Source: Trichinella spiralis
Taxonomy: Eukaryota; Nematoda; Enoplea; Trichinellida; Trichinellidae
NCBI GenBank assembly: GCA_000181795.3
Contig: CM012953.1
Location: 7,364,034 to 7,428,033, forward strand
DNA length: 64,000 nucleotides
Direction: 5' to 3'
Part shown: piece after piece, positions 23,364-44,535 of the stretch
Layout: each line of letters begins with the position of its first letter
Numbering within the stretch: the stretch's first letter is position 1
The notes under the pieces: generated by a model
What the model was told of the DNA's origin: nothing
Database searches by the model: none
Seen by the model: the letters and a program-made list of their open reading frames with translations, nothing else
Made by a program: the position numbers and the translations under genes

Positions 23364-26159
23364 TCACTGCAATTGCCATCTGGAAGAAATATGTTTCATA
23401 TCTCCGAAAATGCATTTCTCTATCATTTGCACAGCCCTAAACAATACTTTATCCCTTTCGTTGATGTAACGAGAGCAGAATGATAACAAGCGATAAAAAG
23501 TGGAAGAAAACAGACGAAAACACATTTGATTAAATGCAAACGCTGACGAATCTCTGTAAGTTGTTGTTATCTGAGGATAGTGACAGTAAGCTTCATTCCA
23601 AAATGGAAAGTCAGAACGCGTTGTCCATGTGGCAGATGAAAATGTAGTTTTCTTTTTCGAAAAATCAATTCCAAATAATACAACATTACCACCATCCAAT
23701 GGTGCGCTACTCTTCGAAACTGATTCAGCCAAGTACAAGGGTAATGTCTTCATTAAGAAGCATACCGGGGGCAAAGATATTAGTAGTTCGTCTGCAGTGG
23801 ATGAAACGTCTCGAAATATTGGACATAACAATGGATTGAAAAATTTTTCTGTTCTCTGCACAGCACTAGGACGCCTCAGTTTTTCCAAAATATTCGTAAC
23901 TTTACGGCTGGCATCAGACCACCGTAAACTAAAAACGTCAAAAAAGTAACTAAATTGACAGTAGCATCTTATATAATTGTACAACATTGACGCCACTATA
24001 TATTAAAATATTAATCACAAAATTTTCTTCATGAAAATAACAAGTTAATTAGAAACGAATTAACAAATACAATCATAAGCTTCACTTCACACTTTAAAAG
24101 AATCAACAAACTTCAACAGTATAAATGCTTGATAATTATGAGAAAATGAAAATTATCAAAAATATTTCCTAACCTACCCAAGCACCTCTTCTACAGGCTG
24201 CCCTTGTAAGATAGCTGTTTTCAATTCATTATGAAGCAGCCATTGCAAAAACGAAAATTGTCCTCCTTCGAAATCATTATCATCGACTGAGATGCTTAAA
24301 ATAATATTATTCAGCATCAAAAATTTTAACGCTCTTCGATGTAAAAATAAACAAAACCATACAATTCATGTTGATCATTCAAACCAAACAACAATTTCAA
24401 AACGACAATCAAAACTGCCATCACTTGGGTTTCTAATGGAATTTTGGGCCGATCTGATCGATATTTGGAACAAAAATTTGACCACTGAGTATCAGTATCA
24501 AATGATATCTGACGAAGGACAAACACCGCAGCCTTAAATAGTTCACCTAAAAAGAAACCGCTTTCCTTTAAACACGTATATTTATAAAAATTAGAAAAAA
24601 TAAATAACTCGGAAGATTCAGATCAACCCAAAAGCGAGTCAACACAAACACGGGTTTAATGTTAACAAAATCTTCAAAGGAAATGAACTCTGCCAAGCGA
24701 CCGAACATCCAATACAAATGAGACAAGGAAAACAAGCTTGAACCCTAAAAAAGTTTTTTACATGATTATAATAAAAAACATAAAAATAAAGATTTTCAAA
24801 AATAAAATGAATAATTTCATTCAAATAAGCAACTAATTTCAATATTCAAAACAGTCTTAATATTAAAATTCAAATTCAAATATTAAATATTAACACTAAC
24901 CGAATAGAATTTCGCCACATTTGGATCATCATTGTTACAAAATAGCGGATCATTTGCAAAATACGGTAAATGGCCCATTTTCAAAAGACTAGAAAATTTC
25001 CAATCGCAGACATATGGCGACACTATTAAAATTACAATACCGAAATATATCAGATAAAAATACTCTGCACGAACACTTCATGCAAGCAAAATAGCATATA
25101 GCCAACGTAACCTGAGGATTAACCAACGCCAACTTGTTCTACAAACAAAAATGACAATTCTCAAATACAGAAATTTCGAAAAACAATGATTTTCAAAGAT
25201 TTATGAACATAAAAAAATAAAACGAAGCTGGATAACAAAACCATACATTACATAAAACATTATTTTACAAAAATCGATAAGCAACACTTATTACAATTAA
25301 AGATAAAAAGCAAAGGTACAGGCACAAAAAACAAATGTTTAAAAAATAAGACAAGCAAAAACAATACAATTCATATCGTACTTTAGAAGTCGAGCTGCAA
25401 TCAGACAACTGCTCTGAATCATCTTCATCATATCTGAAGTTCCAATCGGCATTACAAATAAAGTTATATTGCAAGCTCAAAAACAATATAAAGATCAAAA
25501 ATTAAATTCATCTCGAACACTCAAAAGTTAAAACTGCACATTTGGATACCATACCAAATTTCCTTCTAAAAAAATCATCTCAGCACTAAATAACCTACTT
25601 CTATCGAAGCAAATAATAATAGATAAATGTGAAATTTATCAGACTTACTCCTCGACCCTTTCAACATCCAGCAAAACAGAACTCGCACGTTTGACTAACA
25701 AAGCATCTTTAACGTAGTCAAACCAAAGAATACATATTGCAGTCTTAAACAAAAAATTAAAGTATGCAAATTAACAATATTTCAAATGAATGACTTGGTA
25801 AATTATACCTTCACACTTTCAGGAAAACCACATGTAATCAAAGCGTCCGCTTGCAACTGCATGACTTTTGTATAAGCATTAAGCATCAACTGCTCAGGGG
25901 TAAACTTAATATGATATTCAACTTTAGACTTCGAATCAGATGAGGAAACATCCATAAACAAGCTTCCATCTTCACCTTCATATTCATATTCATGATCCAT
26001 TTGTTGCTCAGAATGCTAAAAACGAACACAAAACAACACTAATAACAACAACCACTCGTGGCATTGCAAAACCTGCGACTGAGCACCACAAGAGACACAA
26101 AAGTAGTAACCATCAACGACGCTAAATTCAGAACAACCGCACTGAGAACAACTATCCAT
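23364..26159 (-). CDS. TAF1B/Rrn7-type RNA polymerase I initiation factor
   Basis: Ten minus-strand exons join in phase: 26073-26159, 25809-26015, 25649-25743, 25382-25433, 25041-25138, 24901-24988, 24609-24744, 24358-24546, 24178-24286, 23364-23949. Together they encode 548 residues (human TAF1B 588). The N terminus is a zinc ribbon, C4xxC7 ... C21xxC24. Then come LWFDYVKDALL, LAICYFACM with FLSDIFRLLKMGHLPYF (the TFIIB-like cyclin fold) and VMAVLIVVLKLLFGLND, close to human VQAVAIIVVVLKLLFLLDD. TAF1B acts in the SL1/core factor complex, recruiting Pol I to rDNA promoters. The last exon may instead begin at 23928. Its C-terminal 190 residues show no motif I know. A fragment of exons 3-4 is duplicated near 30.0-30.4 kb. 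Confidence 0.85.
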
Positions 26160-26430
26160 TTTTTGCTATCATTGATATTTTTATGAAATTGAAATATATA
26201 CGCAAATCAAAAATCAAAAAATAAATTATAATCATCAGCAGTACTAAATGAACTATCGCCAAGAAACAAAAGCAACAACTATGTGATAGCATTTTCAATG
26301 CCGCATCGCTGAATGAAGTATACATGATAGATTATTAAATAAAATGTAAAATATTCAATTCATACATTACAATGACATAAATGAGTAATGGTATGAGTGT
26401 TGTAAACTTCGACAAAAGTATCACTAAAAT
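26160..26430. repeat. Duplicated TAF1B upstream sequence, left copy
   Basis: AT-rich sequence upstream of TAF1B is clearly similar to 30430-30620. Matched stretches include CAAATxAAAAATCAAAAAATAAA, then AAAGCAACAACTAT and ATGCCGCATCG-type sequence. It forms part of the tandem duplication unit. The spacer would normally hold the TAF1B promoter. Confidence 0.6.
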
Positions 26431-26439
26431 AAAACGAAC

Positions 26440-26920
26440 AATCATAATGATTCACCATCTTCAACAAAACGTGCTGCTATTTCCGCTGGCACGCAGTCAG
26501 TGTGACAAACACAATAGTAAATAAGCAAACAGTAAGCATTTTTTGGAATAAAAGCTAAAAACCATCAGACTGAAAAAAAGAGTGAGCAAAATTATCCTAA
26601 TCCAGATGAAACATACGCAACTGTGATGAACTTATCACTGCTTGATAATTTCTGAATAATTTCAGTGAGATAGTCATGACAACATTACTGTTGCATTTAC
26701 AATAACATTTAAACAAACATCTTTATAAAAAATATAGATTTGTGATATCGTGCGTCGATTTCATTTTTAAGACAAAATAGAGCAGTTTCACACATCTGAA
26801 CAGCAAAAATCAATGTCCATGCAGGTAAAGACTATTGTCAGCCAGACAATGCTGGCATCTGATTCATCACAGCAGCACCAGTAAATGTTATCTGTAACGC
26901 AACAACATCTGCTAGTATAT
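26440..26920 (-). pseudogene. Decayed duplicate of smc-3 3' exons
   Basis: This block matches the last three smc-3 exons at 30688-31171 with many substitutions and a deletion. Examples are GTGCTGCTATTTCCGCTGGC against CTGCTGCTTCTTCTGCTGTC, the shared CACTGCTTGATAATTT, and a damaged match to the LSGGQ exon near 26745-26890. Frames are broken. It lies on the same strand as smc-3 and precedes kinase copy A, just as the intact exons precede kinase copy B. It is a relic of the tandem duplication. Confidence 0.8.
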
Positions 26921-27376
26921 CATCCTTCTGCATCTATCAAATAAAACATTATCTCATAGTTTTCACAAAGAAAAAATATTATTCAATTATTAATTTTATT
27001 ACATAAACACTACGAACCTTCATTATTATTTATAACTACTTTTTCATAATTCAATTTTTGTAAAAATGACATTATTGTATTTCCTACATCGCTGTTAATA
27101 AAAAATAAAACAATTTTACATTTTAAATTTGAAAAAAATAAAACAAATTAGGAATTATATTTATGCCAATAAAAAATATCCATTTATTTTTGGATATACC
27201 GTATACGGAATTGCATATAGTAGTCCGTAAATTAAAATGATCAGGTACACACATGAGTGCCCCATTTTCAAATGCAAACAGCAACTGTATCTGCTTACTT
27301 CACTCTCCAATTTGTCAGTGATCTCAGTCGGTTGCTCCGTGGCCTTCCTCTGTATTTCATTGTACTGGCATAAAAA
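26921..27376. other. Upstream region of kinase copy A
   Basis: AT-rich sequence. Similarity to the corresponding upstream region of kinase copy B (31172-31597) is weak. The sharp rise in identity occurs at the start of the coding sequence. Confidence 0.5.
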
Positions 27377-28447
27377 ATGAACCCAAATTGCAGCGAATAT
27401 GATAAAGTCGACGAAGCCAGCACTTCCAGATCGGTTTCAATACTTCCCAAGTGCAACGGTCACCGTTTGCAAGAGTCCAATGATTCTTCACCTTCCATGT
27501 TCATCGATGAACGCTTTCGAATCATTTCAACTCTGGGCAAAGGTAATTATGGAACCGTTGTCCTTGCTGAAGAGAAAGAAACAAAAAAACGATATGCCAT
27601 CAAGATAATAAAAAAGAGACACTTGATGCTGAGTAGTTTGGGATTCAAGCAAGTGTTCAGTGAAAAGAAAATCTTGCAGATGGCACAGTTTCCCTTTATT
27701 GTCGACTTTTACGGTTCGTTCAAGTCCAATTCCAATTTATTTTTGATGCTAGAATTCGTCCAAGGCGGTGATCTGTTCACGCATTTGAGAAAGATGAACC
27801 GCTTCAGTGAAAATGTGGCTAAATTTTTTGCGATACAAATTGTGCTCGCATTCGAATACTTGCATAAATTGGATATTATTTATCGAGATCTGAAGCCAGA
27901 AAATATTCTCCTAGATCAACACGGATACTGTAAACTGGCTGATTTTGGTATGTCAAAACAATTGAACAACGAGCGCACGTACACAATATGCGGAACATGG
28001 GAATATATAGCACCAGAGATTATCAAAAATCAAGGATACGGTACCAGCATCGATTGGTGGATGTTTGGAATTTTACTGTATGATTTGTGCAATGGCAGAA
28101 CACCTTTCAAAGCAGCATCGCTGAAAGAATTGCAACAAATCATCTTGAAAGGCAAGTACAGAATGTGCCGAAAGTTCTCTGCGCCGTTGAAAAATTTAAT
28201 CAGACAATTATTGAAAACGGATTGCAGAAAACGAATTGGTTGTCGTGGTGGCGGCGCTCGTGAGATCAAATCTCACGCGTGGTTCAACAACATCAACCAG
28301 CGAGCAATACTGCAACGCCGCATCACTTCTCCATTCTTGCCGACCATCAAAGATCGTGATGACATGAACAACTTTGATAATTACGAAGAGACGGCAATTT
28401 CCGAATCGCCAGAGATCGAATTAGAAAATGTTTTCCATGGTTTTTGA
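27377..28447 (+). CDS. PKA-like AGC protein kinase, copy A (single exon)
   Basis: An intronless 356-residue kinase in a genome where most other genes are split. It has Gly loop GKGNYGTV (54-61), VAIK-type Lys K76, alpha-C Glu E96, catalytic YRDLKPEN (D171, N176) and DFG (D189). The activation loop is TYTICGTWEY, with T203 at the PKA Thr197 position. The C tail has NNFDNYEE and ends FHGF, like the PKA FDDYEEEE...FSEF tail. All catalytic residues are present. W208 replaces the nearly invariant Pro of GTPEY. It resembles cAMP-dependent kinase catalytic subunits; the substrate is unknown. It is about 98% identical in DNA to copy B (31598-32668). Its intronless form suggests retrogene origin. Confidence 0.92.
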   Translation: MNPNCSEYDKVDEASTSRSVSILPKCNGHRLQESNDSSPSMFIDERFRIISTLGKGNYGTVVLAEEKETKKRYAIKIIKKRHLMLSSLGFKQVFSEKKILQMAQFPFIVDFYGSFKSNSNLFLMLEFVQGGDLFTHLRKMNRFSENVAKFFAIQIVLAFEYLHKLDIIYRDLKPENILLDQHGYCKLADFGMSKQLNNERTYTICGTWEYIAPEIIKNQGYGTSIDWWMFGILLYDLCNGRTPFKAASLKELQQIILKGKYRMCRKFSAPLKNLIRQLLKTDCRKRIGCRGGGAREIKSHAWFNNINQRAILQRRITSPFLPTIKDRDDMNNFDNYEETAISESPEIELENVFHGF

Positions 28448-28595
28448 AACTTTGTTGCTATAAACTTATCATTGTAATAATACTACTGATACCGTGATAT
28501 ATATTATACAAATATTATTGTTATCTATTATCGAAATAAAATATTCATTTTAAAACAAAAATGTAAATTTGCGTTTCACGATTTCAGTAATATAA
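28448..28595. other. 3' flank of kinase copy A
   Basis: AT-rich sequence with AATAAA near 28535 as a possible polyadenylation signal. It resembles the 3' flank of copy B only loosely. Confidence 0.4.
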
Positions 28596-28599
28596 CCCT

Positions 28600-29940
28600 G
28601 TGTTCAAAAAATACCAGATATGTTGTACATGATAATTGTATACCTTGATGCCGGAACAAGCAAATTATTCAGCTTGAAATATGCTGGTCAGATCGACTGC
28701 TTGGTGGATATTCATCTCAATTGTTTTCATTACAAAATGACCTCGGTCAACGGCAGTTAGCTTGTGAAAGAATTTTTCAATACATTTCGAAACCTAAATT
28801 AACAACTGTTGTATAACTAATTTATTATTATAGTTGCCCTTTAATGAACAACAGACACCTTACTATGATTCTTAAAAGTCAACTGTACAAGTTATTTATG
28901 TATTTTTCTTATCCAACAGACTGATCATATCCATTATTGACTGAAATTGAAGAAGAAATTTAAATAAATAACAATCAAAATTGTACTTGATGGACCTCAT
29001 CGATTTCCATCGACTTCACTTTCCGCATCAGCAGCTTCTCTCCTTTGGCTCTAAAAAGCTGACAAAAACTAACCGAATGCTTCTCTGTTTTAACATTTTC
29101 GTATTTTTTCAATTCGTTGTTGCACTGTTCGAGTTGTTTGAACAGGTGAAACAAACAAAGAAATAAAAGAAAAAGTAAAATATACAAAAACGTATAAAAA
29201 CAATAGTTACCGACAAGGTTGAACGATAATGATATTAGAAAATAGCGACCCAAAGAAGTGAACCCCATCCATGAAGTTTCTTCATCACGTCATTTTTACT
29301 CTTTCTGTAAAATGATGTCAATATGCAATACGTAATTACAACTATAGACAACGGTTCGCGTTGGCTCTGAAGCTTAACTTCGAGCTGCACATTAGTTTGA
29401 TGTTTCAACTTACACCACTGCGATTGCGGGATCACCTAACACCGCACAGGCCTTCCATTAAAGCGAAACTCTTGTCAACTCTGTCACCTTCAAATAAATA
29501 AATTCAACAGTTCAAACCATTCAGCAAAATATTACACGGTGTGTAAATTAAAGAAAAATTTACTCTACAAAGTCATTCAATCCATATTTTCAGACGGAAA
29601 CATTTGTGTTGCTACATCCATCCATGTTGTGACCAATTAAGGTTGTATGAAAACAATGCCATAATGCTGCAAGAAAGCGCTCTTCAAATTAAAATTGGTT
29701 AATACTATCAGCAATATGCACTAGAAATTTTTCAACAGTTCCACTAATTTTGCATTAAATTTCGCATATTCATTCAAAAATACTTGATTTTGTAAATATT
29801 CATACAGTGAATATTGAATTCGATTCAGTGGAAAAGAGTTTCCTTTATCAGGCAACCGCTGACAATTGACCTCTTCCATAACTGTTGTAACAATTCCATC
29901 GTTGTCAGCAATTTGATAAAACAATCTAAAATAAAATCAA
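28600..29940 (-). pseudogene. Decayed duplicate of internal smc-3 exons
   Basis: Similarity to intact smc-3 is visible block by block. 28600-28800 matches 32850-33050, sharing TTTCGAAACCTAAATTAACAA. 28975-29170 matches 33230-33400 (the [18 protein letters not shown] coding stretch). 29340-29490 matches 34730-34890. 29580-29935 matches 34970-35310. The part matching about 33460-34730 is largely missing. Reading frames are interrupted, for example at the shared KKYENV exon. Identity by eye is roughly 70-80%, far below that of the adjacent kinase. Confidence 0.85.
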
Positions 29941-30039
29941 GCATCATAATACATACTAAGCAAAAATAATGTGGAATTATGATAAAAAGCTTACTGATAA
30001 AACTGATAAAATTCTTATCGTACATTCAACGCAAAGCCA
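29941..30039. other. Junction of the tandem duplication
   Basis: To the left the sequence matches smc-3 around 35160-35310. To the right, from about 30040, it matches TAF1B exon 4. This interval therefore contains the breakpoint that joined the middle of smc-3 to the middle of TAF1B. Confidence 0.6.
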
Positions 30040-30440
30040 CCAACAACTAACTGCCTGAATTCATATTCATCACATCTGGAGTTCTAGTGGACACTACAAG
30101 CAAATTACTTTAATCATATAAATAATATACACAAAAAAATGTTTGAAAAAAAACGATCTTTTTCCTTGAATATATAACAGTTAAAAGTGCGCATTTTGAA
30201 AATATTCAAAATTTACTACAAAAAACATCATTTCTAAATTGGATAAATTACTTTTACTTAAATAAATAAAAATATATCAATGAGAAATTTGTCTAACTTA
30301 CTCCTCTTTCATTTCAATCTCTACCAGAACAGATAAAACAGTCGGGCAGAATGCCATACTAAGAACAACCGCTTTCTGAACGACCATTCTTGCTTTTTCA
30401 CTATCACTATCAACAATATTCTGATAAAACTGACAAACAT
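30040..30440 (-). pseudogene. Truncated duplicate of TAF1B 5' exons
   Basis: CAACTAACTGCCTGAATTCA and the following bases match TAF1B exon 4 (25400-25440). 30290-30350, with CTTACTCCTC at a donor-like position, matches TAF1B exon 3 (25640-25700). 30370-30440 resembles the exon 1 start region (26130-26190). Exon 2 is mostly gone. No open frame survives. It lies downstream of intact smc-3, as expected for the right-hand end of the duplicated unit. Confidence 0.7.
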
Positions 30441-30687
30441 ATGCAAATTAAAAATCAAAAAATAAAGAATAATCATCAACAATATTGAATGAACTATTTC
30501 CAAAAAAAACAATAGCAACAACTATAGGAAAGCACTTTTAATGTCGCATCGTTAATGGAGTATGATGCATGATAAAACATTAAGTAAAATGTGGTATATT
30601 CAATTCAAAGATTATGCCTAAATTATTACAGACTAATGTTTATCTAAACAGTAGATGAAGAATAAGAGGAAAGCAGAGGAACAATAT
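30441..30687. repeat. Duplicated TAF1B upstream sequence, right copy
   Basis: Matches 26180-26390 upstream of intact TAF1B. Shared stretches include AAAAATCAAAAAATAAA, AGCAACAACTAT, and AAAATGTxxxATATTCAATTCA. In this copy it serves as the 3' flank of smc-3. Confidence 0.6.
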
Positions 30688-40466
<9,779 letters not shown>

Positions 40467-41289
40467 TGGAATTTGTTTTTAACACAACTGCAGGAAAACA
40501 CTGCATACAGTGAAATATAAAAGTTCAAAATTTGAATTTAGTCATACTGTAAATAGCAAAAGTAATGTCTGGGAAAATGACTGTTTCATTTATTTGTTTT
40601 GCTTACAATTCTTATCCAGTTTTATAATTTTTTTTAATTTTGTGTTTAGAAGTTTTAGATAATTTACAGAAAATAAAGATGGGTTTGGCCTTATGCGGTC
40701 AGGATTTTTATCGCGTTTTCCTATTGGTTTATGGAAATCGTGTTTTCATTGGGTAATTATGCCCTAGCTTCTCATTGTATACTTATGGCCTCATAAGATT
40801 GGTTCTCTCAGCTAATTTTTCATTGACTTAAATTATCATGTTTTGATTAGCGAAAATATTTTTATTTCATTGGTCCAAATTTTTTGATTATGGAACAACT
40901 GATTCCGTAACATTAGTACATTTGATGCCATTTTTATCAAATACCGTTGTTTTCACATTCGTATGATAGCTATTTTTCTTTAAATATTTTTTTATTTGAC
41001 AGTTTTTAGTAATTAGTGTTTGTAATACAATTTAAATTTTTATTATTATGGCAACTAAATGAAGTTTAATGAAATGAGATAGCAGTAGGCCAACAAATAC
41101 AGTGAAATAATTTTTTATTTTTTAACGCATACATATGGAACCAAATTGATTTTTGAGATACACACATGAAACCAAGATACAATTTTTGATTTTCTGTACA
41201 GTCTTTGCAATGAGCTCCTTTCAGATTAAGATTTTGCGCCTAACACCTTTAAATTACTGCAAACAAATGTCTCAAGAACTGGAGAATTC
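40467..41289. other. Spacer upstream of smc-3
   Basis: AT-rich region that should hold the smc-3 promoter and 5' UTR. No gene seen on either strand. Confidence 0.5.
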
Positions 41290-41734
41290 ATGATCTCGTC
41301 AACACAACCAAAAGGCCACTGCTTCGATCTCATATCCAATATCCGAAATGTTATACAGAAAATGACGCCCACCGCCACAAGTTGCCACGGTGAGCAAACG
41401 CCATTTGTTCATAAAGATTTGATGAACAACACGCACATGCTCATTCGGAAAGAAGCCCTGAAAAAAATCCCTTAACGCCACCGTATGACGGACCTTATCG
41501 CGTCATACAAAGAAATGCACAATTCTTCAGTTTGGAAATAAATGTAGATCGACGTTTGGTTGGTGTGGACCGACTGAAACCAGCATTTCTACCTGTTTCA
41601 TTGAACTACTGTTCCCAAATAATGTCTGAATCCCCAGAATCAAAAAATTCCCTGCCTAAGAGAACACGTTTTGGCTGCGTCATTCGAATCCCAAACTGTT
41701 TTTCCTAATATTGCTGACACCAGGTGGGGGTACA
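41290..41734 (+). pseudogene. C-terminal remnant of a Gypsy/Ty3-type retrotransposon polyprotein
   Basis: The first frame reads FVHKDLMNNTHMLIRKEALKK. After a +1-type shift near 41470 it reads PPYDGPYRVIQRNAQFFSLE and GVDRLKPAFLPV. This is the typical tail of Gypsy-type integrases (PPYxGPYRV ... VDRLKPA), directly before a short LTR. The rest of the element is absent. It is a broken fragment with no coding potential. Confidence 0.8.
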
Positions 41735-41878
41735 TGTAGTGACATACGGATGCACCATTTTCTGTATGATTAACCAAATTTACGCATTTGGAGCACGAAG
41801 TCAGGCCGTTGACCCAAAGTATATATAAATCCTAATCTCTTCGAATAAATTCATTCTTGTACGTATCGCACGCCTACA
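41735..41878 (+). mobile_element. Short LTR of the Gypsy-like fragment
   Basis: It starts TGTAG and ends CTACA (inverted ends), about 144 bp. It is preceded by a purine-rich tract (AGGTGGGGG). It contains TATATATAAA near 41819 and AATAAA near 41845, as expected for promoter and polyadenylation signals in an LTR. The NDUFS2 stop codon lies only 120 bp away. Confidence 0.65.
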
Positions 41879-41998
41879 AATGCATTCACAAAAATTTTAA
41901 TTCACAGTTTAAATGCAAAACATATTACAAATTATTCAAAGTAAGCAAATGTAAATTATTCAAAACTCACTGCCTACAGCAGTGTAAGCACGAACACA

Positions 41999-43456
41999 TT
42001 ATCGATCTACCTCACCGAAAACCACATCTAAAGTTCCAATAATTGCCACCAAATCGGCGATAAAATGATATTTAGATATCGGCTCGACCATAGAAAGATG
42101 AGCAAAACCGGGAGCTCGAATATAGCACCGATAAGGTTTACTCGACCCATCCGAAACCAGATAAACACCAAATTCTCCTTTAGGAGCTTCTGTTGGTACA
42201 TATGTACAACCAGGTGGCACTGAATATCCTTCGGTAAAAAATTTGAAATGATGAATCAGCGATTCCATGTCGCGTTTCATTTCGGAGCGCTTTGGCGGAA
42301 CCAACTTATGATCGTCAACTTTAACTTCTCCAGCAGGCATGCGATTCAAACACTGATCAATTATTCGTAAACTTTGTCTCATCTCTTCCATCCTCACTAA
42401 ATATCTATCATAGCAGTCGCCTTTAGTACCGATCGGCACGTCGAATTCTATTTGATCGTAGACTTCGTACGGCTCAGTTTTCCGTATATCCCATTTGATG
42501 CCCGAACCGCGTAACATCACCCCACTGAAGCCCCAATTCAATGCATTTTCTGCAGTCACTACACCTATATCGATCGTTCGTTGTTTCCACAATCTACTTT
42601 CGGTCAAAACATCCTCCACTTCGTCAAGTCGAGCGGAAAATCCACTTGCCCACGCATGGATATCATCAAGCAAACCGAGAGGGATATCCACTGCCACGCC
42701 TCCGGGTCGAATGTAATTGGCATGCATCCGGGCGCCACTAGATCGTTCATAAAATTCCATTAATTTCTCACGCTCTTCAAACAGCCAAAACAGAGGTGTC
42801 ATCGCACCTACATCCAACGCATGCGTAGTAATGCCGAGAATATGATTAAGAATACGCGTCAGTTCTGCAAAAAGGACTCGAATCCATTTTGCCCGTGGAG
42901 GCACTTCAACAGCGAGCAACTTTTCCACGGCTAGAGAAAATGCATGCTCATTGCACATCATTGAAACATAATCAAGACGGTCAAAATACGGCAATGCTTG
43001 CGTATACGTTTTGTACTCGATCAGCTTTTCCGTTGCACGATGTAGCAAACCGATGTGAGGCACCGCCCTCAGTATAATCTCCGCGTCCAATTCTAGCATC
43101 AAACGTAGGACACCGTGTGCAGCGGGATGCTGCGGACCAAAGTTCAAAATCATGTTTTCCACTTTACGTTCAACAAGGTCAGGTGTTAAGTTCGGTCGGC
43201 GGTCATCATCCAACATCCGAGCACGAGCTAGATCCGCCTCTGAAGGACGAAAACCGTCGGATATAGTTTCCGCTTCAAAATAAACTTTATTAAACCTTTT
43301 GTAGAATTTACCATCAGGGTACCACACTGGGCCAGCATATGACCGACGTTGTTCACAGTTCACCGGAGATAGGATGCGCATCACTCTTTGCATTTCTCTA
43401 GTTGAAATGTTTTTGCAAAAACGTGAAACACTCATTTTCGATATTCTCGTTAACAA
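41999..43456 (-). CDS. NADH dehydrogenase (ubiquinone) Fe-S protein 2, complex I 49 kDa subunit
   Basis: A single uninterrupted minus-strand frame of 485 residues (human NDUFS2 463). It contains [78 protein letters not shown] and the family end [18 protein letters not shown]. The N terminus is basic and lacks acids ([15 protein letters not shown]), fitting a mitochondrial presequence; translation could also start at the second Met (43435). The protein lies in the peripheral arm of complex I at the quinone site. It has no introns although most neighbours are heavily split, and it is less AT-rich. A functional retrocopy is plausible, but an ancestral intronless gene is possible. Confidence 0.97.
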   Translation of the reverse strand: MLTRISKMSVSRFCKNISTREMQRVMRILSPVNCEQRRSYAGPVWYPDGKFYKRFNKVYFEAETISDGFRPSEADLARARMLDDDRRPNLTPDLVERKVENMILNFGPQHPAAHGVLRLMLELDAEIILRAVPHIGLLHRATEKLIEYKTYTQALPYFDRLDYVSMMCNEHAFSLAVEKLLAVEVPPRAKWIRVLFAELTRILNHILGITTHALDVGAMTPLFWLFEEREKLMEFYERSSGARMHANYIRPGGVAVDIPLGLLDDIHAWASGFSARLDEVEDVLTESRLWKQRTIDIGVVTAENALNWGFSGVMLRGSGIKWDIRKTEPYEVYDQIEFDVPIGTKGDCYDRYLVRMEEMRQSLRIIDQCLNRMPAGEVKVDDHKLVPPKRSEMKRDMESLIHHFKFFTEGYSVPPGCTYVPTEAPKGEFGVYLVSDGSSKPYRCYIRAPGFAHLSMVEPISKYHFIADLVAIIGTLDVVFGEVDR

Positions 43457-43959
43457 TTTCTATATTCTATAAACTTTCTCGCCACAAACAATCACTTTCA
43501 CAGTAATTGATAATTAAGTATCTACAGTAAGGATGACGTTGATTAAATGCACTTTTTGAAAACTTAAATGAAGAACCTCCTAATAATTAATTAAAATGTT
43601 AAATAATATCTTTAAAACTAATTTTCCAAAAAAATGTTCGGATATTACTGATTAATCTTTCTTACAAAACAGGACCAAACTGAAGTTGCAATTTTCTTAT
43701 TACCTACATATTAAATAATTATAAATTACATTTCCTCTAATTCTTGATTTCAATAACAGTGTCATACTTCAGTTTCTCAGATTTTAATAACAACAGTCAA
43801 AGCGGACATAAAAATGTTCACTTAAAATAATATTCGCTGAAACTTAAAATCACACTACAAATATAAAACATGAAAAAACAGTAAAGGCCAAATGATTACA
43901 GTTCATCCAGCATATGCAGTTACACGATCAATTGAAAATTTTGTAGTAGAAATAACTAA
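43457..43959. other. Spacer between FGFR1OP2-like and NDUFS2 genes
   Basis: About 500 bp of AT-rich DNA between two minus-strand genes. It holds the NDUFS2 promoter side. No other feature seen. Confidence 0.5.
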
Positions 43960-44535
43960 CTACTTTTCCTTTTCACTTGAAATTTTCAAATCTGTACTTT
44001 CAAAAATCACTTTCCGAAGAACGGAGTTTTCCAAACGCAGCCGTGCCAATTCTTCCAAATCTGCCGCACTTGCCCTTTCACCATCTCGAATACACGAGTC
44101 AAAAGCAACCAAATAATTTATCAATTTTTCAAAATCACGCGAATTACGTGACTGTCTAGCGGCAAACATTTGTGAAGCAATTGCCGCTTCTATCTCGTTT
44201 TTTCGTCGAAGTTCTCTAATTTGTTCCCTGTAACGCTGCATTATAAAATCCAACGCTGCCTGGTGTTCATTCAACATCTGAAACAGTTGACGATTGTCTT
44301 CTTCAAGAAGTCGGATCTGTCGATTCTCTTGTTTCAAATTTTCAATAAGAGCGAATCGATTGCTAGCCGCTGAAGCTGACTCAAGCTCGGAAACGCAATC
44401 CTTGTACTCTTTCAAACCGACCACAGTGCTGTACAACCGTCTCATCGATGCGATCATGTGATTCAGACCATTTTCTTTATCTTGCAAGCTGGTAGCCAAC
44501 AGCCGCGAACTGTTCAACATCTGATTATAATCCAT
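43960..44535 (-). CDS. FGFR1OP2/SIKE family coiled-coil protein
   Basis: A 191-residue minus-strand frame. It shares ENLKQENRQIRLLEEDNRQL and LNEHQAALDFIMQRYREQI with FGFR1OP2/SIKE1 ([39 protein letters not shown]). It ends with DLEELARLRLENSVLRKVI, matching the C-terminal coiled coil. Family members are adaptors in the STRIPAK phosphatase-kinase complex at membranes and the cytoskeleton. An open frame extends upstream to 44589, but TATTTTAG at about 44554-44561 precedes MDYNQM, suggesting an acceptor there and a start at 44535. The protein lacks the central insert of the vertebrate form and is correspondingly shorter. Confidence 0.88.
   Translation of the reverse strand: MDYNQMLNSSRLLATSLQDKENGLNHMIASMRRLYSTVVGLKEYKDCVSELESASAASNRFALIENLKQENRQIRLLEEDNRQLFQMLNEHQAALDFIMQRYREQIRELRRKNEIEAAIASQMFAARQSRNSRDFEKLINYLVAFDSCIRDGERASAADLEELARLRLENSVLRKVIFESTDLKISSEKEK

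Noticed and set aside
23629-23949. Plus-strand ORF of 106 codons
   Set aside because: Antisense shadow of the last TAF1B exon, which joins in phase to nine upstream exons.
42495-43077. Several plus-strand ORFs opposite NDUFS2
   Set aside because: Antisense shadows of a highly conserved coding sequence.
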